64,000 bases of DNA. Source: Streptomyces albireticuli (GTDB lineage: Bacteria > Actinomycetota > Actinomycetes > Streptomycetales > Streptomycetaceae). Where the stretch lies: positions 1 to 64,000 of the forward strand of contig NZ_JAJQQS010000009.1 of NCBI RefSeq assembly GCF_021228125.1, in the 5' to 3' direction. Both the position numbers and the translations under genes were made by a program. Below are positions 49,582-56,962 of the stretch, in pieces. Numbering within the stretch: position 1 is the stretch's first letter; the number at the start of each line of letters is the position of its first letter. Under the pieces are notes generated by a model. The model was not told the origin of the DNA. It saw only the letters and a list, made by a program, of their open reading frames with translations, and made no database searches.

Positions 49582-49763
49582 CTTTCCCCAGCCCCGCCCC
49601 TTCCCCGTAACCGGGGGCAAGCCCCCGGACCCCAGGTTCCGCGCTGACGCGCGGTGTCCTCAAACGCCGGACGGGCTGAAATCAGCCCGTCCGGCGCTTG
49701 AGGACCGGGTTCCGGGGCGGAGCCGCGCATCCGATGCGCGGGAAGGGGCGGGGTGGGGAAAGG
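49582..49763. repeat. Long intergenic inverted repeat, copy C
   Basis: The central stem is CCTCAAACGCCGGACGGG (from 49658) against CCCGTCCGGCGCTTGAGG (ending 49703). AAA on the left now faces CTT on the right, giving one A-C mismatch, as if caught between copy A (AAA/TTT) and copy D (AAG/CTT). Outer arms are CTTTCCCC (from 49582) and GGGGAAAG (to 49763). It separates the questin-oxidase-like gene from the recQ stop. Confidence 0.8.
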
Positions 49764-49782
49764 CCGCCCGCCAGGGCGCCCG

Positions 49783-51663
49783 CTACGCGGCGGGCGCCCC
49801 CAGCAGCCCCAGGATCGCCTCCCCGTGCTTCGCCAGCTTGCTCTCACCCACACCGCTCACCCCCGCCAGCTCGTCCAGCGACGAGGGCGAAGCCGTGGCG
49901 ATCTCCCGCAACGTCGCGTCGTGGAAGATCACATACGCGGGCACGCCCAGCTCCTTCGCCGTCGCCGCCCGCCACGCCCGCAGCGCCTCGAAGACCGGCA
50001 CCGCCTCGGCGGGCAGATCGACGGGCGCGGACCGCTTGCCGGAGCCGCCGGAGCGGGACGAGCTCTTCGCGGCGCGGGCCGGCTTCGCGGGCTCGCGCCG
50101 CAGCAGCACCTCGCGGCGCCTGCCCAGCACCTCCGCGCTGGCGTCGGTGAGGACGAGCGTGCCGTAGTCGCCCTCGACGGCGAGCAGGCCCTGGGCCAGC
50201 AACTGCCGCACCACGCCCCGCCACTCCGCGACGCCCAGCTCGGTGCCGATGCCGAAGACGGTCAGGCCGTCGTGGTCGTGCTGGATGACCTTGGCGGTCT
50301 TCTTGCCCAGCAGGATGTCGATGATCTGCCCCGCGCCGAACTTCTGCCGCCGCTCCCGGGCCAGCCGCAGCACGGCCGAGAGGAACTTCTGGGCGGCGAT
50401 CGTGCCGTCCCAGGTCTCGGCGGGCGTCAGACAGGTGTCGCAGTTGCCGCACGGACCGCTCGCCTGGCCGAAGTACGCGAGCAGGCGCACCCGTCGGCAG
50501 TCGACCGTCTCGCACAGGGCCAGCATCGCGTCGAGGTGCGCGCCGAGCTTGCGGCGGTGGGCGTCGTCGCCCTCCGAGCCGTCGATCATCTTGCGCTGCT
50601 GGACGACGTCCTGGAGCCCGTAGGCCAGCCAGGCCGTGGACGGCTGGCCGTCCCGCCCGGCGCGGCCGGTCTCCTGGTAGTACCCCTCGACGGACTTCGG
50701 GAGATCGAGGTGGGCGACGAAGCGGACGTCCGGCTTGTCGATGCCCATGCCGAAGGCGATCGTGGCCACCACGACCACGCCGTCCTCCCGCAGGAAGCGC
50801 GACTGGTTCGCGGCGCGCGTCGCCGCGTCCAGCCCCGCGTGGTACGGCACGGCGTCGATGCCGTTGGCCACCAGGAAGCCGGCCGTGTCCTCCACGCCCT
50901 TGCGGGACAGGCAGTAGACGACGCCCGCGTCACCGGAGTGCTCGGTGTGCAGCAGCTCCAGGAGCTGCTTCTTCGGGTCGTTCTTCGGCACGATCCGGTA
51001 CTGGATGTTCGGGCGGTCGAAGCTCGCGACGAAGTGCCGGGCGTCCTTCAGATTCAGCCGCGCCGCGATCTCGCCGTGGGTGGCCTCCGTGGCGGTCGCG
51101 GTCAGCGCGATGCGCGGCACGTCCGGCCAGCGCTCGTGCAGCTGGGAGAGGGCCAGGTAGTCGGGCCGGAAGTCGTGGCCCCACTGCGCGACGCAGTGCG
51201 CCTCGTCGATGGCGAACAGCGCGATCTTGCCGCGGTCGAGCAGCCGCAGCGTCGACTCCACGCGCAGCCGCTCCGGTGCCAGGTAGAGCAGATCCAGCTC
51301 GCCCGCCAGGAACTCGGCCTCGACGAGCCGCCGCTCGTCGAGGTCCTGCGTGGAGTTCAGGAACCCGGCGCGGACCCCGAGCGCCCGCAGGGCGTCGACC
51401 TGGTCCTGCATGAGGGCGATCAGGGGGGAGACGACGACGCCGACGCCCGGCCGGACGAGGGCCGGGATCTGGTAGCAGAGCGACTTGCCGCCACCGGTCG
51501 GCATCAGGACGAGCGCGTCGCCGCCGGCGACGACGTGCTCGATGATCGTTTCCTGCTCGCCCCGGAACGCGTCGTAACCGAAGACGCGCCGCAGGCAGCT
51601 CAGGGCCTCGCTGGGGACTGGGCTGGGGTCTGTGGGGCAGGCGGTCTCAGTGGGGTCGGCCAT
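49783..51663 (-). CDS. recQ: ATP-dependent DNA helicase RecQ
   Basis: 626 residues. Superfamily 2 helicase motifs are in order: MPTGGGKS (Walker A), IDEAHCVAQWGHDFRPDY (DEAH box and the aromatic-rich loop), TATAT, and QETGRAGRDG (motif VI). A RecQ-C zinc-binding region follows with cysteines in ALCETVDCRR and CGNCDTC. The C-terminal HRDC domain (about 540-620) ends in SGVGESKLAKHGEAIL. It unwinds forked and recombination intermediates in repair. The gene stands alone on the minus strand between two copies of the intergenic repeat. Confidence 0.95.
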   Translation of the reverse strand: MADPTETACPTDPSPVPSEALSCLRRVFGYDAFRGEQETIIEHVVAGGDALVLMPTGGGKSLCYQIPALVRPGVGVVVSPLIALMQDQVDALRALGVRAGFLNSTQDLDERRLVEAEFLAGELDLLYLAPERLRVESTLRLLDRGKIALFAIDEAHCVAQWGHDFRPDYLALSQLHERWPDVPRIALTATATEATHGEIAARLNLKDARHFVASFDRPNIQYRIVPKNDPKKQLLELLHTEHSGDAGVVYCLSRKGVEDTAGFLVANGIDAVPYHAGLDAATRAANQSRFLREDGVVVVATIAFGMGIDKPDVRFVAHLDLPKSVEGYYQETGRAGRDGQPSTAWLAYGLQDVVQQRKMIDGSEGDDAHRRKLGAHLDAMLALCETVDCRRVRLLAYFGQASGPCGNCDTCLTPAETWDGTIAAQKFLSAVLRLARERRQKFGAGQIIDILLGKKTAKVIQHDHDGLTVFGIGTELGVAEWRGVVRQLLAQGLLAVEGDYGTLVLTDASAEVLGRRREVLLRREPAKPARAAKSSSRSGGSGKRSAPVDLPAEAVPVFEALRAWRAATAKELGVPAYVIFHDATLREIATASPSSLDELAGVSGVGESKLAKHGEAILGLLGAPAA

Positions 51664-51729
51664 CCGGAAAGTCTACGAGGATCGGCGGACACGGATGGGT
51701 GATGTGGATAAGTGGGGGCGGGTGGGGGT

Positions 51730-51887
51730 GCCGCTGCGCGGGGCCTTTCCCCACCCCGCCCCTTCCCGAACCGGGGCTCCGCCCCGGGCCCCGGTCCTCA
51801 AGCGCCGGACGGGCTGATTTTCAGCCCGTCCGGCGCTTGAGGACATTCGGGAAGGGGCGGGTAGGGGAAAAGGCCCCGCGCAGCGGC
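51730..51887. repeat. Long intergenic inverted repeat, copy D (most complete)
   Basis: The central stem is perfect: CCTCAAGCGCCGG (from 51796) with CCGGCGCTTGAGG (to 51842), AAG/CTT at the variable triplet. The outer arms are long: GCCGCTGCGCGGGGCC then TTTCCCC on the left, and GGGGAAAAGGCCCC with GCGCAGCGGC on the right. Almost the entire element folds on itself. It lies between the recQ start and the stop of the Mrr-TerD gene. Confidence 0.85.
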
Positions 51888-51909
51888 CGGCCCCCGCCCC
51901 CGCCACCCC

Positions 51910-54036
51910 CTACGCCACCTCGATCCCGTACTCCCGCACCAACGCCTCCAGCCCACCCTCGTACCCCTGCCCACCCAGCACGAAGTCCCAGTCCCCGTTC
52001 CCGCGCCGCCGGAACGAGCCCAGGACCAGGGCCGTCTCCCCGGGACGGCCGTCGGAGACCTCCAGCCGGCCGAGCTCCGCCCCCGAGGCGTCGCAGAGCC
52101 GGATCCGGGCGTCGGTGAACCCCGTCAGATCGGCCCGCGGATCGACCTGCGGGTCCACGGCCGCGGCGAGGACGAGCCGGTCGGCGTCGGCCGGCAGTGT
52201 GTCGAAGGACACCCGGACCGCGGCCTTGTCCGCGGCGGCCGGCGGGACGGAGCGCACGGAGCCGTCCGGGGTGACCGGATTGTTGAAGAAGACGAAGTGA
52301 TCGTCGCTGAGCACCCGCGTGCCCCGGCAGACGAGGGCGCAGATGTCGAGGGCGACCCCGCCGCTCCAGGACATGCCGAGGACGTTGTGCGAGGCGTCGG
52401 GCTCAGGGGCGGCACCGGCCCCCGAGCCGGACCCCGCACCCGTGCCCGTACCGCCCGCACTCGCCCCCGCACCGTCCGTACCCGTGTCCGCCCCCGCCGT
52501 GACCCCCCGCCGCGGCGGCGTCGCGCTGGTGTCGCCCAGCCGGCCGCGCAGCCCGTGCCGTCCCAGCAGTCCCACCAGCTCCTCGCCGGACACCAGGGTC
52601 AGCGGCTTGCCGTTGGCGAAGGCGTACGAGCCGGGGCCGAAGCCCGACGTCGTCACCAGCACGCCCTTGTTCGCGCCGGCGCCCTGCACCGTCCCGTACA
52701 GGTCACGCACCGCGGTCGGCGGGACCGTCTTGCGGTAGCGCTTCACCTGGACGATGATCCGGCCGCCGCTGATGGGGTCCGGGTCCAGGGCCTCGACGTC
52801 CACGCCTCCGTCGTTGGAGCGCTGCGTCATCACCGCGCGCATGCCCCGGGCGCGGAACAGCTGGGCGACGAGCCCCTCGAACTCGACGGGGTCCATGGCG
52901 TACAGGTCCGGGTCCTCGCCGCCGCCGTGCGAGACGACGCCCTGGCCGACCTCGTCCGGCATCCGGCCGGGCCGCACCGCCGTGAGCTGGTCGGGGCGGG
53001 CCGACAGCTGGCCGCCGAGCCCGTCGGTGAGACAGTCCACGGCACTGACCTGCTCCAGCCGCAGCCCGTCGAAGACGGGCCGGGAGACCGCGACGGTCGC
53101 GAGCACGATCTCGGCCCGGTGGCCGGTGGCCGGGTCGTGGTCGTCGACGAAGCCGTTGACCGAGACGGACTCCAGCGCGCCGAACTCGTCCGCGGCGAAG
53201 AGCTCGCGCAGCACGAGCAGCATGGACTGGGCCAGCACGTCGCGGTGGACCGCCCGCCGCTGCGCCGCCGGCCGGGCCGTCTCGCGGTCCTGGTCGGCGG
53301 TGGGCATGTAGCGCACGGACTTGGCCGCGGGTACCAGGTCGTACCCCGGAAGCTCCCAGGTCAGCACGAGCTGCCGGGCGCCCGGGTCGTAGGCGGCGGA
53401 GACCTGGTGCGGGAACTCCTCGGGCCAGGCGGAGGAGGCGTAGAGGGCGGCGGAGAAGTACTCGACGACGGCGTCCGGGTCGCGTCGGCGCAGCGCCGCT
53501 GTCATCTCCTCGACGCCGGCGTTGTGCGCCCGCGTCTCGGCGAGCCGGTCGGCCGCCCACTGCTCGTACTGCTGCCGGTAGGCGGCCAGCTGCTGCCGCC
53601 GCTGCGTCTCGGCGCGCTGGGCCGCGTGCCAGTCCTGCTCGAACTGCGCCCGGGCGAAGCGGTAGCGGGCGGGGTCGGGCATGGGCACGGGGTGGGCGAG
53701 GTGGCCGGGCTGGAACGGCTCGACCTCCTCGGGGCGGCGCAGCGCCGCCGTCGTGAAGGCGGGCTCGCCGCAGCCGGTGAGCAGTACGCCCGTCAACTCC
53801 GCGACCCGGGCGTCCAGCTCCTCGGTGCGGCGCCGCGCCTCGGCCTCCCGCCGCTGCCGGTACGCCGCGCGCTGCTCGCGGTCGAGCCGGGCGGCCTCAC
53901 GTTCGTACGCGCGCTGCTGCCGCTCCTGTTCGCGCTGGGCCTGCGTCCGCTCCCGGTGCTCGGCCTCCCGCTGCCGCTGCTGCTGGCGTTGCGCCTCGGC
54001 CCAGATGCCTATCAGTCCGTTGGAGCGACGACTCAT
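51910..54036 (-). CDS. Mrr-type restriction endonuclease fused to a TerD domain
   Basis: 708 residues with three parts. Residues 10-80 are a Gln/Glu/Arg-rich coiled coil; 120-350 is a helical region of unknown type. Residues 380-495 form an Mrr-cat nuclease domain of the PD-(D/E)xK class: MDPVEFEGLVAQLF with E386, NDGGVDVEA with D413, and IIVQVKRY with Q430 and K432. After a Gly/Ala-rich linker (510-545), residues 550-708 are a TerD domain: SWSGGVALDICALVCRG, FVFFNNP, LVLAAAVDP and the ending WDFVLGGQGYEGGLEALV. TerD domains bind calcium and occur in tellurite/stress and phage-defence gene sets. Joining one to a DNA-cleaving domain suggests a defence or DNA-surveillance protein. The start ATG is 12 nt from a good AGG, and other frames are open there. 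Confidence 0.87.
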   Translation of the reverse strand: MSRRSNGLIGIWAEAQRQQQRQREAEHRERTQAQREQERQQRAYEREAARLDREQRAAYRQRREAEARRRTEELDARVAELTGVLLTGCGEPAFTTAALRRPEEVEPFQPGHLAHPVPMPDPARYRFARAQFEQDWHAAQRAETQRRQQLAAYRQQYEQWAADRLAETRAHNAGVEEMTAALRRRDPDAVVEYFSAALYASSAWPEEFPHQVSAAYDPGARQLVLTWELPGYDLVPAAKSVRYMPTADQDRETARPAAQRRAVHRDVLAQSMLLVLRELFAADEFGALESVSVNGFVDDHDPATGHRAEIVLATVAVSRPVFDGLRLEQVSAVDCLTDGLGGQLSARPDQLTAVRPGRMPDEVGQGVVSHGGGEDPDLYAMDPVEFEGLVAQLFRARGMRAVMTQRSNDGGVDVEALDPDPISGGRIIVQVKRYRKTVPPTAVRDLYGTVQGAGANKGVLVTTSGFGPGSYAFANGKPLTLVSGEELVGLLGRHGLRGRLGDTSATPPRRGVTAGADTGTDGAGASAGGTGTGAGSGSGAGAAPEPDASHNVLGMSWSGGVALDICALVCRGTRVLSDDHFVFFNNPVTPDGSVRSVPPAAADKAAVRVSFDTLPADADRLVLAAAVDPQVDPRADLTGFTDARIRLCDASGAELGRLEVSDGRPGETALVLGSFRRRGNGDWDFVLGGQGYEGGLEALVREYGIEVA

Positions 54037-54889
54037 GCGGATACATGTCCTCCCCCCGAGACCTGCGGGGTCCCGGAAAAGCCACGCACTGGCCCCGAAA
54101 ACCAGCGGTCATGAGTCGACTTTAGTCACATTAGTAGGCGTAATCCGACCGGATCGATCTTCTCGGTGCGGCCCGGCCGGAGCGGACGGGGTGTGAGACG
54201 CACCGGGCGGTGGATGCGTGCTCAGGTCATGAACACGCCGAAACGAACGCCGAATCGGGCCGTAGGCGCGGGCCCGGCTCGCCGCTCCGGTCTCTGACGA
54301 AGCGCCAGATGCCGTGGTGTCCTGGTGGGGAGACGGGGAATGCGGGGGAAGCGGGGGAAGCGGGGGAAGCAGAGACTTCCGAGAAGCCGGGGAAGACAGG
54401 GAAATCGGGGCAACGGTGAACGAGCCCCCGGGGGAATCCCCCGGACGTCGTTTCGTCGGCGATTCGGCCGCCCCGGCCCCGCCCGTCCGGTGGCGGCCCC
54501 GGGCCGGGTTCGAGCCGGGGCGCGCGCCGGGCGGGCCGGCGGGGATGGCCGGAAGCTCGCGCTCCGCACCCGGCCGCGAGGCCACCGGCCGTGGCGCGTT
54601 CCTTTGCTCAGGCGATCCGTCCTGCGAAATCGCCCCCACCGGTCCGTCCCTCCGGTGAAGGTTTACGGCCAGTCCCGCGCTGGCCGCCTCGCATGCTTGC
54701 CCGAGGGCGCGCGGTACGGGAATGCGGTCGCGTGGAACGCCCGGCTTTCAAGGAAATTCACTGACGCGAAACACCTCTGTTTTCCCGGTGTGACCGCCCG
54801 TAGGTTCCTCGAACGAGGCGAGTGCCTCGGGAAGTTGCCCGGCGAGGTTTCCACCCGGGCGACGTGAATCCGTCGGAAAGGAAGGCAAC
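54037..54889. other. 853-bp gap without a convincing gene
   Basis: Several open frames on both strands are Pro/Arg/Gly-rich and lack family features. A 9-bp unit GCGGGGGAA is repeated three times at 54342-54368. AT-richer DNA near 54118-54145 (TTTAGTCACATTAGTAGGCG) probably holds the promoter of the Mrr-TerD gene on the minus strand. A small hairpin-rich stretch before 54890 precedes the secreted-protein gene, whose ribosome site (AAGGAAGG) is clear. Confidence 0.45.
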
Positions 54890-55390
54890 ATGACCAGGAT
54901 CAGGAACGCCGCCGTCGCCGTGACCGCGGCCGCCCTGCTCGGCGGGGGCCTGCTGGCCTCCGGAACCGCCACCGCGGCCGGCCACCCGGCCGATCCCGGA
55001 GACGTCTGGTACACGTTCCAGAATTTCAGCACGGACCGCAACCTCGACGCGTTCGGCGGCACTCACGCCAAGTCGTACAACCCTGACGGCACCACCGACC
55101 AGGAGTTCCACCTCGTCACCGGAAAGCACCCGGGCTACCAGGTGGCGAGCAAGCGGCACCCGAACATGTGCTTCACGGCCAAGGGCCTCAACAAGGAGAT
55201 CGCCCTGGAGTCCTGCAACACCAATCTCCAGTCGCAGTACTGGAATTACGACATCAAGGACTCGGGCTCGGCCTTCCAGAGCCGCAAATACCCGCAGGGC
55301 TGTATCACGGACAACGGCATCGCCAACGCGGTGATGCTCCGCGCCTGCAACAACAGCGATCTCCAGCGCTACCTGCCGCTCGTCGTCTGA
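54890..55390 (+). CDS. Secreted protein, probable single-trefoil lectin-like domain
   Basis: 166 residues with a Sec signal peptide (basic start MTRIRN, hydrophobic core, likely cleavage after TATAA near 30). The mature domain has features of ricin-type beta-trefoil repeats: CFTAKGLNKEIALESCNTN followed by QSQYWNY, then CITDNGIANAVMLRACNNSD followed by LQRYLPL. These are spaced about 40-45 residues apart, each with a Cys pair. This suggests carbohydrate binding outside the cell. AAGGAAGG lies just before the ATG. A strong hairpin and the tRNA-Arg follow. Confidence 0.75.
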   Translation: MTRIRNAAVAVTAAALLGGGLLASGTATAAGHPADPGDVWYTFQNFSTDRNLDAFGGTHAKSYNPDGTTDQEFHLVTGKHPGYQVASKRHPNMCFTAKGLNKEIALESCNTNLQSQYWNYDIKDSGSAFQSRKYPQGCITDNGIANAVMLRACNNSDLQRYLPLVV

Positions 55391-55443
55391 CGCCGGGAAC
55401 CCCGCCGGCCGGGCCCGCCCGCCCGGCCGGTGCCCGAAAAGCA

Positions 55444-55481
55444 CGGAGGCCCTTCCGTCGTGTCCGACGGAAGGGCCTCCG
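55444..55481. terminator. Bidirectional terminator between secreted-protein gene and tRNA-Arg
   Basis: A perfect 17-bp stem: CGGAGGCCCTTCCGTCG (55444-55460) with CGACGGAAGGGCCTCCG (55465-55481), loop TGTC. It lies 53 bp after the secreted-protein stop and 10 bp beyond the 3' end of the minus-strand tRNA, so it can end both transcripts. Confidence 0.85.
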
Positions 55482-55491
55482 GCCTTCACGG

Positions 55492-55564
55492 TGCCCCCGG
55501 GCAGATTCGAACTGCCGACACCCGCTTTAGGAGAGCGGTGCTCTATCCCCTGAGCTACGGAGGC
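55492..55564 (-). tRNA. tRNA-Arg (anticodon CCU)
   Basis: On the minus strand a full cloverleaf is present. The acceptor stem is GCCTCCG with CGGGGGC (one G-U pair), the D arm contains AGCTCAGGGG-ATAGAGC, and the anticodon stem CCGCT/AGCGG surrounds the loop CTCCTAA, giving anticodon CCT. The T arm has GGCAG-TTCGAAT-CTGCC and the discriminator is A. It is 73 nt long without CCA, which is not fully encoded. It reads the rare Arg codon AGG. Confidence 0.95.
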
Positions 55565-55608
55565 GAGGCAGGGCCGCCGTCAGTGTAGCGGGTGGTGGGG
55601 GCGGGGGG

Positions 55609-56079
55609 TCAGGTGGCGAGGGACCAGGAGAGGGTGTGGTCCGTCGTCGCCAGCGCCGCGAGGACGATCAGGTCCGCCGCGCCGAGGGTCAGGCCCAGGG
55701 CGGCGCGGGCCCGGCGGGTGGTGTTCCGGCGCAGGGCCAGGGCCGCCAGGGTCAGCGCGACCGGGCCCAGGACCAGGTTGAAGACCAGTAGACCGACCAG
55801 GCCCAGGACGAAGGACCAGACGGCCATCGAGTCCGCGTCGGAGCGGTGGGGGTGGTGCCCGGCGTCCGGGCCGGTGGCGGCCTTCCCCGAGGTGGCCTGC
55901 TCAGGGGCGGCCTTCTCGGGGGCGGCCCCCGGCCTCGCCGTCGCACTCTCCCCGGGGTCGTGGCCCGTGGTCGCCGTCTCTCCGGGGGTGTGTCCCGTGG
56001 CCACCGTCTCCTCGGGGGCGTGGGCCGTGGTCGTCGTCCGCCGCCGCGTCGCCTCGCGGCTCGTCGTCCGGCTCGTCAT
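55609..56079 (-). CDS. Small membrane protein, DUF4190-like
   Basis: 156 residues. The first 85 are Thr/Ala/Glu-rich, repetitive and disordered (near-repeats of ATGHTPGET and TTGHDPGES). Two hydrophobic segments follow (WSFVLGLVGLLVFNLVLGPVAL and a second ending VLAALATTD), separated by a basic RRNTTRRARAALG loop, as in DUF4190 proteins. It begins one base after the stop of the 49-residue gene upstream, so the two form an operon. It is probably controlled by the TetR regulator on the other side of the divergent promoter. Function unknown. Confidence 0.78.
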   Translation of the reverse strand: MTSRTTSREATRRRTTTTAHAPEETVATGHTPGETATTGHDPGESATARPGAAPEKAAPEQATSGKAATGPDAGHHPHRSDADSMAVWSFVLGLVGLLVFNLVLGPVALTLAALALRRNTTRRARAALGLTLGAADLIVLAALATTDHTLSWSLAT

Positions 56080-56080
56080 G

Positions 56081-56230
56081 TCAGCGCTCCCTCAGGTGTT
56101 CGCGGACCGAGAAGGCCAGCAGCCAGAGGGCGACGGCCCCGGCCGCCGGGAGGAGGACCGGGAGCGGTGTGTGTGCCGCGGCTCCCACCAGGATCCCCAG
56201 GACGAGGAGGGCTGCGACGAGGAAGATCAT
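56081..56230 (-). CDS. 49-residue membrane protein
   Basis: The ATG at 56230 has AGGAAG a few bases upstream. The peptide is MIFLVAALLVLGILVG and then AAHTPLPVLLPAAGAVALWLLAF, ending SVREHLRER: two TM helices and a short charged tail. Its stop lies one base before the start of the DUF4190-like gene, and it is the first gene downstream of the TetR-bound promoter region. It is short but well supported by ribosome site and context. Function unknown; small exporter partner and membrane-stress peptide are both possible. Confidence 0.72.
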   Translation of the reverse strand: MIFLVAALLVLGILVGAAAHTPLPVLLPAAGAVALWLLAFSVREHLRER

Positions 56231-56246
56231 CACGCTTCCTTTCTCG

Positions 56247-56331
56247 GTGAACAGTTGTAGTGACAGTTGTTCACTGAATGCGCTTCGAGCGTACCGCTCC
56301 TGGCCCCTTCCGGCAAACAGTTGTTTACTGA
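56247..56331. promoter_or_regulatory. TetR operator cluster in divergent promoter
   Basis: GTGAACA (56247-56253) and TGTTCAC (56268-56274) form an inverted repeat. The element ACAGTTGTTCACTGA (56263-56277) recurs as ACAGTTGTTTACTGA (56317-56331), ending just before the TetR ATG at 56336. TTTACT (56324-56329) is a weak -10 candidate that would make the tetR transcript leaderless. The arrangement fits autorepression plus control of the two small membrane-protein genes. Confidence 0.6.
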
Positions 56332-56335
56332 CTCC

Positions 56336-56962
56336 ATGAGCAGCAACACTCTCGGCGTCCGGCAGGCCCAGAAGCGGAAGACCCGGGAGGCCCTCCTCGA
56401 CGCCGGGCTGCGGCTGCTGGAGGAGCAGAGCCTCAGCAGCCTGGGGCTGCGGGAGGTGACCCGGGTCGTCGGGGTGGCGCCCGCCGCGTTCTACCGGCAC
56501 TTCCGGGACATGGCCGACCTCGGGGTGGCCCTGGTGGGGGAGTCCCTGGGCAGCCTGCACGTGGTGGTGCGGGCCGTGCTCGCCGAGCGGTCGGAGGCCG
56601 AGGAGGTCATCGACGGCACCGTCGAGGCCGTGGCGGCGCACGTGGAGCTGCACCCGGCGCACGTACGGTTCATCGCGCGGGAGCGGCACGGCGGGGTGCG
56701 CGCCGTCCGGGAGGCCATCGGCGCGGAGCTGGACCGGTTCGGCGACGAGGTCGCCGAGGCCCTCGGCGCGCAGGAGCTCTCGGCGGGGTGGAGCGCCGAG
56801 GACGTGCGGATGCTCGCCGGGCTCTACGTCGACCACCTGGTGATGACCGCGTCCGCGTTCATCGAGGCGGCCGGCCCCGAGGAGCGGCGGCGGATCGCCG
56901 ACACCGCCCGGCGGCAGCTGCGGCTGATCAGCCTCGGGCGGCGCCACTGGCTGGACGGCTGA
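56336..56962 (+). CDS. TetR-family regulator
   Basis: 208 residues. The N-terminal helix-turn-helix is typical: KRKTREALLDAGLRLLEEQ, then LREVTRVVGVAPAAFYRHF as the recognition region. The C-terminal ligand domain has VRFIARERHGG and ends RRQLRLISLGRRHW. This resembles the FabR/TetR subset with an APAAFYRHF motif (regulators of lipid or envelope genes), but the match is by eye. ATG 56336 was chosen over upstream in-frame starts because operator DNA lies before it. It is divergent from the two small membrane proteins; its last 35 bp overlap the convergent metalloprotease gene. Confidence 0.87.
   Translation: MSSNTLGVRQAQKRKTREALLDAGLRLLEEQSLSSLGLREVTRVVGVAPAAFYRHFRDMADLGVALVGESLGSLHVVVRAVLAERSEAEEVIDGTVEAVAAHVELHPAHVRFIARERHGGVRAVREAIGAELDRFGDEVAEALGAQELSAGWSAEDVRMLAGLYVDHLVMTASAFIEAAGPEERRRIADTARRQLRLISLGRRHWLDG

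Noticed and set aside
54109..54867. Open frames in the 853-bp gap before the secreted lectin-like gene
   Set aside because: Low-complexity Pro/Arg/Gly translations, no conserved motif, no convincing ribosome site.
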